From Dermatophagoides farinae (Eukaryota > Arthropoda > Arachnida > Sarcoptiformes > Pyroglyphidae): a stretch of DNA of 64,000 bases. The notes beneath the pieces are model-generated. The model did not search any database and was not told the DNA's origin. It saw only the letters and a program-made list of their open reading frames with translations. The stretch covers positions 4,465,501-4,529,500 of the forward strand of contig NC_134683.1 of assembly GCF_024713945.1 (NCBI RefSeq), given 5' to 3'. Shown piece after piece: positions 21,501 to 35,700 of the stretch (positions within the stretch are counted from its first letter, which is position 1; every line of letters begins with the position of its first letter). Position numbers and translations under genes: made by a program.

Positions 21501-24500
21501 CTTATTCACAAAGCCCACATTGGGTTTTTTTTGTTTGCTTTATTACATTTGAATTATACCCTTTTTCTTAGAATGAAATCTATAGATGAATGACCTGTGT
21601 TCGTGAATCATCATCCATAGATATGATATGATTCATCACAGTAGTAGATAAACATAGATTACATACATACATACGATCGATATTACATTCGACGAATGAT
21701 GCAAATGTGAATAAAAGTTTCAATTCACATCATCATCATCATTACGTGGTACTCAATGTGTAAAATCAATGTACAAAAAAAAAACATGAACAACTTGGTT
21801 GAACGAGTGAAAACAATAACGAGGAAAGTGATTCGTTTCAGTGAAAGGAAATGAAAAATATTTAAATGATTGATAGCGATTTCATTACAATCATTGATTG
21901 ATTGATTGTAATGAAGAATGGTGGACAAGAAAAAAAATTTTTTTTTTCCAAATCAAATTGATCATCAGAAAAGACCGGAAAAAAATGAATTTTAAAATGA
22001 AAAAGGAATAGAAAAATTCTATTTTTGACAATTTTTATCATTTTCATTTTGGAGTTGTCTTTGTTTTTTGTTTTTGTTTTTTCGCGCTCACTACGAAAAA
22101 ACGTTGAAGCTTGACGAAATAAACAAATGCAAATGATAATTATAATTAGCATGAATAATTTGAATGAATGAATGAATGAATCGCAGAAAATGAAAAATTA
22201 AAAACTTCCAAGGACTATTTCATTTTCTCGGTGGTGGTGGTGGTGGTTGTCATTGAGTTTGTTTTTTTGTTTTTTTGTTTTTTCGCTTTTTTTGGTTCGT
22301 TTATTTCTACCGATTTTGGCCAATATTTTTTTTCCGGTGGCCAGAAAACAAAAACAAATTGACCATTTGACATTGATATGTGTGGTGATAAAATAAAAAA
22401 TTAAATAACTCTGTTGTCAATCAACAAAAAAAATTCTCGTTCTCCAATTGGAACTAATATAACGATTCATTTCGATTTCAACAACAACAACCGCAACAAC
22501 AACTTGTTTTCAATGTTAAATTTTTTTTTTAAAAAAAATTTCAATGTTATTTGAAACAACGACAATAAAAAAAATGTGACTGATAAAAATCAAAGAGAAA
22601 GAAAGACAACAAAAAAAAAATTATGACGACAATAATGCTAGAAAATAAAATACGTGACATACGTGCACGTGATGATCTTGAAAATGAATAAAATTTTCTA
22701 TTTTGAAAAAAAAAATTAAAAAAATTTGTCAATTTCCTTTCTCTATTGTGTGGGCAGACAACAAAAAAAAATTACACAATTCCGGTCATTTTTTAATCAA
22801 TTTTTCAATGGGTCAATCAATCAATCAATGAGATTTTTAGAAACCGGAACAAACGAAAAATAAAAAATAGATAAAAACGATGCGTGTGCATGAATTTTTG
22901 TTTGTTTGTTTGTTTTCATATAAAAATTGAAATCCATTATCACACACACACAGAGAAGCCTGAGAAAATGAATAAAAAATTCGTTACAATTAGATAATTG
23001 AATTGAATTTCTTTGCTCGATCATCAACATTTTTAATTCAATTGATGATAATCGTGGCTATCGATTGCATAATAATCAAAACGCTAATGGATAAAGATGA
23101 TGATAATGATGACAAGAAAAGATCAATCACTTTCAAGTTAATCGATAAATAACGAAATTCCACAATGATCAATGATTATACCATCTCAAATAATTAAAAC
23201 GTGTACACACACACACACACACACACATCAACATCGACATCGACATCGACAATTCAAAAAGTAGACCTTGTGGTCTCTGAATCAAAAATTTCATCGTCAT
23301 TGTCTCACAAATTTTCTCTTTTGCTTTCAATTTTTTTTTTCACTCAATTTAATATTGTCATCATAATTATTTTCATCGTCATTCATTCATTCATTTTTTC
23401 TCAAATCATCATACTATTAATAATGGCTTTTTCTTTTCATTCATTCGAATTAAATGTCATTGAATTCAGTGTCTTAGCTTAGTGTCAAAACAACCATTGT
23501 GATGAATTTGTTTTCGATTTCGATTTTTCGTTTTCAAACACACACACACTTATATAGAAATCCGGACACATAGAGTGGAAATTATTTAGTGGAAAAAAAG
23601 TGAAATTTTTTTTCTTTCTTACTTGAAAATTTGGCTGGCTGGCTGGCTGGATGATCCATCATTAATAAAATGACAGCATTTTTGTTGTTGTTGTTGTTGA
23701 AGAAATGAATGTGACAATTGATGAGATATGTCTGTGATTGTGACATTCGTCATCATCGTCGTCTTCGTTGTTGTTGTTGTTGTTGTTGTCGGATGTGTAA
23801 TATAAAATAATGAGTAAAGAAGCAATGTTCAAATCATCATCATCATCACGATGGTTTAGCTGGCTGGCTGGTTATAATGATAATAATGATGATCCACGAT
23901 AATGATTTTTTCTTCTTTCTAGTTGTTGTTGGTGATGATGATGAAATTACACAATTCATTTTCAATATATTAAAATTTGAATATAATATTTAAAAATGGC
24001 AGCAAAATTTTGTTTTGTTTGACAAAACAAAACAAAACTTTTCGCACATTGAATAAATGTCCATCGCCATCATCATTATTATTATTATCATCATTGCGTG
24101 TATGGATGACAATATTATGGTCCATGATCCAAAAAAAAAACGATCATCACATGTGTCTGTGTATATAGTATCTGTAAAATGATAATAATTGTCGGTGGTC
24201 GCTATATAGTGGTTGGTTGGTTGGTTGGTTGGCTGATAATGATAATTCGTCCAAATGAGAAAGTGAAATTTTCTTTCAGTCGTTGTTCATATTGTTGTTT
24301 GGATCATCACGTTTTTTTTTCGTTCGTCCGTTCGTTCATTCATTCAAAGCCGAAGGTTTTTTTTTATTTCTGCAAATCTAAATTATATAATGATGGTGAA
24401 GATAGAAATAAATGAGGAACGAAAAAAAAACAAAAATTCTTGAAAAAAGGACATACAAAGAAGGGAAAAAGCAAAATCTTTTTTTCGTGATCATTTTTGA

Positions 24501-24620
24501 TTCATTGAAAATGGTTGAATGTCGATGAAATGATTTCCGTTCACATTGTGTTGTGGATCAATTGATTGATCGATCTTTTTGTTTGTTTGTTTGTTTGTTC
24601 ATCGTGGACCTGTTGAATGA

Positions 24621-24650
24621 ATTGATTGATTGATTGATTGATTGATTGAT
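24621..24650. repeat. (ATTG)7 tetranucleotide repeat
   Basis: Seven or so perfect ATTG units in the gene-poor region. Similar shorter ATTG/ATCA tracts recur elsewhere (near 11340, 22810 and 44000). Confidence 0.9.
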
Positions 24651-26771
24651 CCGATCTTATCATGGTAAAAATTTCAATAACAGCAACTGTATCAGTATCA
24701 ATGATATGCATTCGATTATTAAAATTAATTAGGAAATTAATCTCTCTCGTGGATCATGGATTTAATCAGATTCGCGAATCTTTCAAATTGATTGAATAAT
24801 CGAACCAAAACAAAACGGATAGTGTAGACATCTGGTGGTGAATTCAATTAATATATGGTTTTTGTTTTGATTTTTTTTTGTTTAAATGAAAAAAAAACTA
24901 ATGAAACACGAAACTTTGGAACAGCTGCTGACTTTTCAAACCGGGTATTATATTGATAATAATTTGAAAAAACCTTTCATTTTTTTTGTTGTCAAAAAAA
25001 AAAAAAAATTTCTAGGTCGAAGACGATTCACATGTGACGAGAAAATAAAGAAAAAAAAAATTGCTTCATTTTCAAATCATTTCACATTTTACAATAATAA
25101 TAATAATAAGGTTATTATCGTTATGATCATAATAATAATCGACGATTTTGTGTGCATTTGAAATGATTAAGAAAAAGAAAAAAAAAACTTTTGGTCGCCC
25201 TTAAAACGACGTCGACGAAGACGACGACGACAATTCAATACACACGATACAACAAACAACGACGATAATCGTCGTTGAACATTTTACGCGTGCATGTGTG
25301 TGTGTATTTTTTTTGTTGCAGTATTATTCAAAGTTCGATAATCATCAGATGGTTTCAAGTTTATGAATGATTTTTTTTTATGTGGACATTTTGTGAAAAT
25401 TCAATTTTTTCATTCTATGAAACTAATAATGATTTCAATCCCCATATACATCGTGATCTGGAAATTTTGCAAATGCACACACACACACATTTGACCACAA
25501 CAACAATGATGATGATGTGATAATGGTCGTCGTCGTCGTCATTTTTTGGCCATTCCAATTGAATCAGTCTTTGAAGTAAAAAAAAAAATCATAATCGATG
25601 TTCATCATCATCATCATCATTTATTGCGGCTAAATCCATATTAGCCCGATGGACAACAACAACGACGACGACTACGACGGTTTAATAATTCAGGATGCTG
25701 ATAAATGATTTGATTTTTTCTGTTTTCATCTTTTGTTTTTTTTTGAAAAACAAAACAAAAAAAAATCTTATTTATGGTCGACCTTGAGCTACTGAAATTT
25801 TTTTTTTTTGCCAATCAAATGAACAATTACGTGTGTGATGATGATTGTCGCCATTTATTTATTTGTTGTTGTTGTTGTTGTTGTTGCTTGAAACATTCAT
25901 AAAAAAACATCATCATCATCATCAATTTGGATTTTCGTTGTTGTCTGATTTTTTTTTTGGTGGGATCAGCCATAATAATAACTAAAAAATAAGTAAGTAG
26001 TAGTTGGCCATATGGTGGCGAAATAACAATTGTTTTCATCATCATTTTTTTTTCTCTTTGCCCCCGTAGGTGTAATGGTTAATGGTTAATGGTGATTAGG
26101 GTGATTATATCGTGTCGCCGATGTTGTGTGTGTGTGGTTATGTTCGATTGCATCAAATCATTATCATTCATCGTTATTATTATTTATCATCAAAACAGAA
26201 ACGAAAACAATAGATTATCCTCTTATTCATGGGCCCTATTTATTTAAAATAGATAACGATGGTGAAAACGACAATCTAAATTGGAACGTTGCTGAGATTT
26301 TCAATGTCAAATGAGAAATTAAAATTTCAATGAAAAAAAAAATCAATTTAATTATCATCATGGATTATCAATAATAAAATAAATGTTGTCGTTATTGTTT
26401 ATTGTTTTTGTTTGTTCAATATGATCAAGGTGTGTGTGTGTCTGTGTGTGAGTGTAAGTGTGTGTGTGTGTGGTATATATAGAAAATATCAAGCAAAATC
26501 ATTATTCAATAAATACAAAAAAAAATGACTTGAATGTTACAACACAAAAAAAATGATGAAAATGAAGAATAAATTGAGAAAAAAAAAAAAAAAAAAATAC
26601 ATATCTGTTTGGTAGGTGGGAGGATGAATGATAAAATTTTTGAAACGAAACGAAATGGAAAAAAAATCAGAATCTTCTAGACACATAGAGAGAGATAAAA
26701 AAAAATAATCAATGGCTCACCGAGAATAAAATAAATGAGAAAAAAAAAATCATTGGGATGATTGATCGATT

Positions 26772-29700
26772 TTAATACTGCACACACACCGTTGGATCAT
26801 TAGGTGATGCACAACCAATTATACGTGAATCAAATGCCAATTTTACTGGACATTCAAATGGATGTAATGTAAATTTGTTGATATGTTTGTCCCAATAACA
26901 TTCATAATATTTATTGCAATCATTTGGATGTTGGAATATACCAGGCCGGGTACATGCTGATTCCGGAATACCGGATTTATCGGGCATTAGATTATGTATC
27001 GTTGATTCTGGATAATAAGTATTTTCAATTGAATTGATTAATGATTCCGTTGTTATTGGTTGTTGTGTTGTCGCTGATGTTGTCGTCATTTGTGTTGTAG
27101 TTGTTGGCCGTGCTGTTGTCGTAGTAGTCGTCGTCGATGTTGTCGATGACCGTTGTCGTTGATGATGATGGTGATAATTTTGATTTTCAGGATATCTTAA
27201 ATCTTGAAAATTTGGCAATTCTTCTTCATAGAAAACATTTCTATCTGAATCATTAATATCATCAACGGTTGGATCATTATCACCGTTGCCAACACGAAGT
27301 TTTTGTCCAAAATGGTTTGAATATCTTGTACTTTCTGGTTGTCGTTGATGATGATGATGATGATCAATAGACGGTACTATCGTTGTTTTAGCCAATTGTG
27401 GCTGTGGCTGTCGATGTAATTGATGTCCACGTTGTCTATGTCCATATTCTGGTCGACGACCACGATGTTGGCCACCACCCGGTCTTCGATATGGATATGA
27501 TGATTTCTGTGTAGTTGGATTATATTGAATTGTTGATTCAGTTGTAGTTGTCGATGTTGTTGTCGTTGATGGTGGTTGTGTATAAGCTGCAGTTGTTGTT
27601 GTTGTCGTAGTTGGAATACTGCTACGTGTTCGTGATTCTTCGGTCGTATAGCCACCAACAACAACAGGTTGGTCATCATCATGATCTGGATAAGCACCGT
27701 TAATATCAGCAAAATTATTATCAATTAAACGTGGTACATCCTGATACCAAACATTGGAACTTCGATTAGTCGGCATTCTTGGTGCTGGATAATTTGGTAC
27801 AATTATTCGGTTATTATCATCATATGGATCCAGTGATGGCCATGATTGTCTTGTTGGACTAATTGTTGGTAATGTTGCTGTTGTTGTCGTTGTAGGTGGA
27901 GACGTGGTTGTACTTGATGTAGTTGTCGTCGTCGTAGTCGTTGTTGTTCGTATTGTAAATGCTTTGGTAAATGGTGAAATATTTCTTGAAACATCATTAT
28001 AACGATCGGCAACTGACGATGATCCACCACTTGTACCTTGTGGAATGCGTCTTGCTTGATGCATTGAAACGCCGCCACCACCACTACCACCAGAATAATC
28101 AATACCATCAATTTCATATGGAATCAATTTCTCGGTTCCATGTAATTCATCTTTAACTTTATCAAAAATTGCTTGTAACACATCGGAATCTGGTTTCGAT
28201 ATGTCCAATTTCTGAAGAATCTGATCACCAGTTGGTGGCAAAAGATTCGGATCTAACAAACCATTATAGAGGCTGAGATTTCTAAGCAATGAATTTTCAC
28301 CTTTATAAACAAATGGTCGACGATGGTTTGGTTTATCAGGCAGTAGTGCCAATATGGTTTGAGCATTACCATCACTTTCAACATTATAAAATTTTCCAAT
28401 ATTTTTCGTATGCTGCAATAGCTGAGATAAACTTTTCTCTAAATTTGGATCATTTCCAGCTGCTTTATTCAACATTAACATTATATATTCATTTGTATCG
28501 TTGATGTTTGCAGCATTTGCTAATAGCTGTAATGATGGATTTGTATTGAATGTTTGATGTGTTGATAACCACGGTACAGGTGTTGTATGATCATCATAGC
28601 TTGTCGTATACATTGATTTTGTCGTCGTAGTCGATGGCGATGATGATGATGATGATGATGGCGGTGGTTGATGAACAAATGATTGTGTCGATGCTTTTGG
28701 TTGTTCGGATGTTGCAGCATAATTTTCGAATACATCACCGATTGGTGGGAAAAAATTATTATGACGATTATAATCCTGTATTGGTCGATCTAATGGTCGA
28801 AATGCTGATGATGATGATCCTTGTGAGTGATCATCTTTGAAAAAATGTTTTTTACTATTAATTTCATCATCAATATCTTTTGCTGACATTAAATTGAAAT
28901 CTACATGCATTTTATTATCTTTTAAACTTGATGGTGTTGTCCATTCATATGAATCATATTTTATTTGTGGTTTCGATGTACTACGAACCAATTCGATTGG
29001 GCGATTTATCATATGTGGATCATAACTATCATGATATGATGATGATGCCAAAGTTGTTGTTGTAGTTATAGGTTTCGAAATCTTTGGCCTTGGTGATGAT
29101 GATCGATTTGGTTTTGATGGTTGATATTGATGATGATGTTGCTGTTTATTATTCAATTCAAAAACATTATCAGTAATTGGTGTTAATTTATAATTTACCG
29201 GTGTTTTCGATGTCGGTAATGGCACCGAGATGATTGGTCTAAATGATTGTGGTTGTGCAATAACTTTCGGTTTCCTTGTCGTTGGAATTGTTGGACGTGG
29301 TGTTGTAGTCGTCGTTGTCGTTGTTGTTGGTGTTGTTCTTGTCTGTTGAAGTTGTTGTTGTTGTTTCTGTAATTGTAATGCCCGATTTTGTTCGAAAAAT
29401 TTCTGCCGTTCATTATTGAACCAATCCGTTGAGGTAATGAAACTGGAAAATTTATTCATCTGATTTGGTTTCGATGTCGTTGGTGTTGATGTATAATGGA
29501 ATTGTTGTTGTTGTGGCTGCGGTGGTTGTTGTAGTTGATGATAATTGATAACATGACGATTCAATACAGAATTTAGATTCGATTGTTTTGCTGTGGTTAA
29601 CGTAACCGGTAGACCGGTAACAGCACTATTGACTATTGATTGTTGATTATGTTGTGGTACAAGTAATTGATGATGATGCTGATAATGATTTAAAGGTTGT

Positions 29701-32700
29701 GATTGTGGCTTTGTTGATAGTTGTCGTAGTTGTGGTGCATGTGTAGTTTGCAGTGGTTTTGGCCGCTGTAATTGTGGTGGCAACGAGGATTCTGGCAGTG
29801 CTAATAATTGTTTATTATTAAATGGCAATGTTGATATAAATTTTGTACGAAGAAATTGTTCCAATTGCAAATCGGCACTATTTAATTCTTCTTCACTAAG
29901 AATATGTTCGGGAAAATTAATTTTTGTCGCTTCAATTTTCACTGGAACACCACCAGGTGATAACGCAGGCTGTATTGAGAGCGGTAGTGATGGCGGTGGT
30001 AATGGTGCCCTTGCTACTGTTGGTTTCTGTAAATTTGCAGCTTTTGCTTGTAATTGTTCATTATTAAGATATGAATAACGAATATTAACCGATGGCAGGC
30101 CATATGAATTATGATATAATTGTGGTTTTGTTCCACCACCATTATCGGCAGCAATCATCACGACTGGTGCTGATTGATGTGCATCAAGATTTTGATTATG
30201 ATTAAAATTATTCATTGACTTTTTCGGCGGTGGTTCGGCAAAAGAATTCATTGAAAATGAACTACTAGCTACTTGATAATCATTAAGTAAATTGGCCTGA
30301 TGAAATTGATTTAATTTATTAAATTGATTGGCCACTGTATTCGATGATGATGATGATAAAGGAACAGAAACTGGTTTGATTATTGATTCAGCCGGATGCA
30401 TCATTGTAAATGATGATGATGGATTAACATTGGATGATGGACCACGATAAGAATTTGTTGCTAATGATTGATGATGATTATCAAAATGATGCATTTGTGG
30501 TGGTTGAACAAATTGTGGCATATGAATACTTTCTTCAGCCATAAACATTGGCAGCATTTGTTGATTGACATTCAATTGACTATAAGCGGATGGATGATAA
30601 TTTTTATTAGAATGTTGACCAGTTTTTTTCATTGTTTTCTGATTCTGTTGCTGAGCTGATGACGACGATGATTTATCCGATGTTCGTTTTCGTTTAGAAA
30701 ATTTCGGTAATCGTGGTACTTTATTGAAAACACTTTTCTTATGTCTTGTTGGACGTTGTGTAGTTGTTGTCGTCGTCATCACCTTCATCGTTTCTGTTGA
30801 TAATGATTTTCGTTTTCTATCATTTCCATCATCTGGTTTAGTTTTTTTCAATGATTTTGGAAACTTGGGTATCATACGATTGAATGGATTCTTTAGCCAT
30901 TTATTATTCGTTTGTTGTTGATCAAGATGATCGGCTCGTGATTTAATCGATTGTTTATTAATATTAGTAGTGGCTGGATTCCAAAATGAATATCGTAATT
31001 TTGACATTAATGATGAAAAATATGCTGTAATGGCTTGTAATCTTGCCATATATGATGGATTTCGTTTATAGATTTCATCAATTTTCGATAAATTTAGATA
31101 GGAAAATCGTTTCGATTTAGATGATGATTCTGATTGATCTTTAGAATCCTGTAATGTAATTGGTATCTGATCATGTTGTGCTGCAATTCGATCATCATCA
31201 TGATCGGAACGTTCTTCGAAATCATCCATAAATTGTTCATCATCATTATCATCAGCTGCTATTGCATGTTGTTGTGCACGCAATACCTCTTGAATCATTG
31301 CCGATATATCACTGGCAGCTGGTTCAATTTGATCTAATCGATCCTCATTACCACCACTGGCACCACTACCAATATCTTGTGGTAGAATTTGATGTAAATC
31401 TTTAACAATTCTTTCTTCCGGCGGTACATATTGACAACCTTTTACCATCCATTTCCAATTACATTGAAGTGTGTCCTGGTTGAAACCCAATTCAAATGGA
31501 CATTTAAATTCATATGCTTGCAGATAGGTTTTACCCAAATCGGAACAATAATGGAAATATTCACAATTCTCGGGATCTTGGAAAGAAACCAGCTTTTGTA
31601 CAAACAAAACTTGAACCGCATTGTTGATGAAATTTCACCCGAACCAAACAAGTTGGTGACCATGATGGCCAATTACAGATCTGGAAATATTCATCAAAAA
31701 CCAGACCAGGTGGACAATTATAATGTAATTTCTGTACACTGGTATCACGCATATTAAGTTTCATACAACGATAAAACCTGGTACAGTCTTCTGGATGTCT
31801 CATGTAACCATTATGATTACAAGGTAATATCACCTCATTACCAGCATCATCTTGATCATCATCATCGGTTGATCGTTCAACATTACCATATTTTTGTACG
31901 ACATCCAAAAATGATTGAAAATATTGTTGACTTGTATTGAAGAAAGCCAATGGATGACTTTTGACATTGATATCATCATTAGCTTGATTGAATACGGACA
32001 ATGCACTACGTAGTAATGGATATGATCCAAGACCACATTGATTTTGAAAGTCATCATCATTCAGATGAAAAAATGCCATACCAGCAGCTCGTCTTAGTAC
32101 AATATATTTAGCCTAAAAAAATTGTAATGAAAAAAAATTGCAAAATTTTTTTTCCAATTTTTTTACCTTTAATTTGATGCTAATTTCATCATCGAATCCA
32201 ATCCATTTATCATTGTTATAAATGTACGGTGCTGTTAGATCTTTTTCACGTACCAATGTCCAATTAACTTTATCACGAACATCACAGATCTATTTTTGGT
32301 TTCATTTGAAAATGATAAGTAATTGAAAAATTCAAAAAACAAAACAACAACGAAAAAAAACCTTTGAATGAGAAATTGTAGTGATTGGTTGATTATTTGT
32401 AATCCAACCGATTGCTTTCGATCCAGGCGTCGTTTGACTTTGATTTGCCATACGATATAATGTACCGAATGTTGGTACACCAATCACCAATTGATTGGAA
32501 GGCATACCCAATGCTAATGCTAGATCAACGATTGCATCCTAATGAAAAATTTTTTCCGATTATCACAGATTATTCGGACAAAGTTGAAATGAATAACTCA
32601 CCATATTTTCCATTTCAGACATGCCATGTAATTTAGCTGGATGAATCAATGTATTGCCTTCTTGATCGAAATTAAAAGCAGGTAAATTTACGAAATCAAC

Positions 32701-35700
32701 ATATCTTAAAAATAACAAGAAAAAAAATGGGTTAACGAAAAACAAGGCCACAAGAAATTTTTGAACAACTTACTTGTTAATTTCAGCAAAATCATAATAA
32801 TCGGCTAAATGTTTTGGATAACGTGATGTTGTCAATGTTAGAATGGTTCTGTTGTTATTATTATCATCATCATTTTGTTTAAGACTTTCGCTTATTGACT
32901 ATTTAATGGTGGTGTTGTTGAAATGAGATCAGAATGAAAAAATAATCATTAATTCATTTAATGAACGGTTACTATCGATTAGAGAGCAAGTAAACGAACC
33001 TGAATAATCGATATAAGATATTGACGTTTTTGATTATTGGAATTGTTTTCCATTTTAAAATATTCATAATCAATATCAACACCATCAAGATTGTGGCGAT
33101 TAATAAAATCACGAATACGTTTTGCGAAACGATGACGTAATGTATTCGATGCCGGCAATGGATAGGTAATGTTTTTTGAATCTTCCAAATTAAATGATGT
33201 GCCCGTAGGCCGTAATGATACGATAATTTTGACCATTGGATTTTTATTCCGTAATGCCGATAGATATTTTAGGTCACCTACAAAAATAAAACGAATCAAA
33301 TATTGATAAATTGAAAACAACACAACAACAACAACAACAACAAAGTGCTAATAAAAAAACCTAACCTTTTTTACCGGCAATAAAAGCAAAATTTTCTTTG
33401 ACAGCAACATATGAATAGACAATATGTGTACAAAGACATGGATCCAGATCATATGGTCGATATTCATCTTCAACACGATAGAAACAGACCAATTTCTTTT
33501 TCGGAACATTTTCATCCAATGGACATCGATATGATTGTAATTGATTTGATGATTGACCTGGAAAAAATGTATAAAAATAAAAATTAAATTTTCATCATTT
33601 GAAATAGGGAGAAAAATAACAATAAACACACACACACACACACCCAGTCAAACATCAAAGTCAATCAATCAAATGATGCTGAATAATAATAAAATTCGAT
33701 CATCATCATCATAACACGGCGAAAAAAAGATCGATGACTAGATGATTGAAAGATAAAAATTCCGTTCTGTTTTCTGATTTTGTTTCCGAATAAAGAAAAC
33801 TTTTCCGTAAGTAATAAATAAGTAATAGAAAGGGAAAAAAACTTTATCGAAAACAATCGTATGATGACTACTATAATAGTAATGATGATGATGAATTTTA
33901 ACGATTTTTTTTTCTTCTTGTTTTGTTTATATATACTGATTGATGACGATAATCGAAGAAAAACTTTTGTTTTTTTTTCTTGTTCGACTGAATTTTCACT
34001 ATTTATATAGATGCATATATGATATGATGTGATATTTTTTTTCTCATAAAACAACAGCGATCAACGAAATAAAAATGTATTTTTGGTTACAACGACACGA
34101 TCGTCTGGTAATCGGCCTATATATAATCGTTAACCATTATCATTATCATCATCAATGGGCAAACAGAACAAATAAATTAGTCAGTTGTGTGTGTGTGTAT
34201 TATGAGAGAGTTATTATATTCGAAAAGAAAAACATCAAGAACATTGAACAATCAACAATCGAATCTGTAAAATGTTAATGATAATATGTTCAAATAAGGT
34301 TTACATTTAGTTTTTTTTTCTTTCATTTTCATCCTGTTTAGATTTTCAATGAAAAATCCCAATGGAATTTACTTCTCATTTCACCAATTTGTGTGAGAGA
34401 AAAGAATTTCAAATGTGCATTTTGGCTTACTGACTATAACCGACCAACTAGATGATGATGATGATCATCATCATATCGATTAAATTAAGGTCACCACCAT
34501 CACTGTATATTTTTTTTAGTTGCCATCATTTTCACCATTAACCACACACGCATACGCACACACACAGTCACACACAATCTGATCATTGGGATTCTCATCA
34601 TCATTCAAAAAAAAAAAAAAAAAAAATGATGAAAAAGTAGAAAAAAAACCAAGTTGTATTCAACGATAATCGATCAACGATGATTTGATCAACAACAACA
34701 ACAACAAAAAACCCTCATTTTCATCATTCATTCAATTCACAATTCAATTCAAGCATAATTTTTCATCATCATCATCATCATTCTTAACGGATTATTATTA
34801 TTATTAATAATGATAATACACAGAAACAACAGCGAAAAAAATGAAAGATTTTTTTGACCAAAAAAAAAGAATGATCATCATCATGAGCAATGAAAATAAT
34901 CGAGGAAAAAAAATAAAAACATTTTTTCATCATCATCATCAGCATCGGTTGTCCAGAGTTTTTTTTTCTTCAAACATCATGATAATGATGCTAAAAATAT
35001 CCATCCATCCGTCGGTCGGTCGGTCGGTAGGTCGGTTGTTGTTTATCATTCCATTCCATGCAATGATGATGATGATGATGATGATCAACAAGCAAACAAG
35101 AAAGAAAGAAAGAAAAATCCCGTTAGATCCCATCAAGTTTTTTTTTTTGATTCAAAAATCTTGTATGGTCATAGTTATTTAGTATTAAGTCACATACACA
35201 CACACACACACACACATCATCATCATTATTATTTCTAGCTAGCCATCACCATAATCATCCATACCCAAAAAAAAAATATTTGAACTTGGCTTCCAAATAA
35301 AAAAAATTGAAGCAAGCAAACAGTCACAATTTGATGAACAGGATTTTTTTTATCCATCCATCCATCCATCCATACATCCAGCAAATAATTGAACAAAACT
35401 CAATAGAGTCCAAAATCTCATTTATTCAACACTTTTGATCCTGTCAGTTTGTTGTTTTATCAAAATTGATTTGAATTCCGATTGATCAATAAATGTGAAA
35501 GAAATTTTTCAGCAAGATTTTTGTTTTCTGGAAAATTTCTCGATGAAATTTTATTTTTCAATCTTTCAATATAACGAAAGTATTGAATGGTTCAAAATTC
35601 AAATTGAGAACAATTTGAATCTGTCACACTGCTATTCAATGTGTCATCATCATTTGTCATCAGATTATAATCATCATCGATCGATTTAAATTTGAATTTG

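Larger units (their letters stand above)
17840..26771. other. Nine-kilobase gene-poor, microsatellite-dense region
   Basis: I find no supportable gene between MPC2 and the chitinase-like gene. All open frames here are short, AT- or repeat-driven and lack domains. The region carries an (AG)18 tract, long poly-T tracts, (ATG/CAT)n, (AC)n, (ATTG)7 near 24621, (GTT)n near 23684 and 25863, and (CGA)n near 25210. It could hold regulatory DNA, non-coding RNA or very short exons, which I cannot see. Confidence 0.6.
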
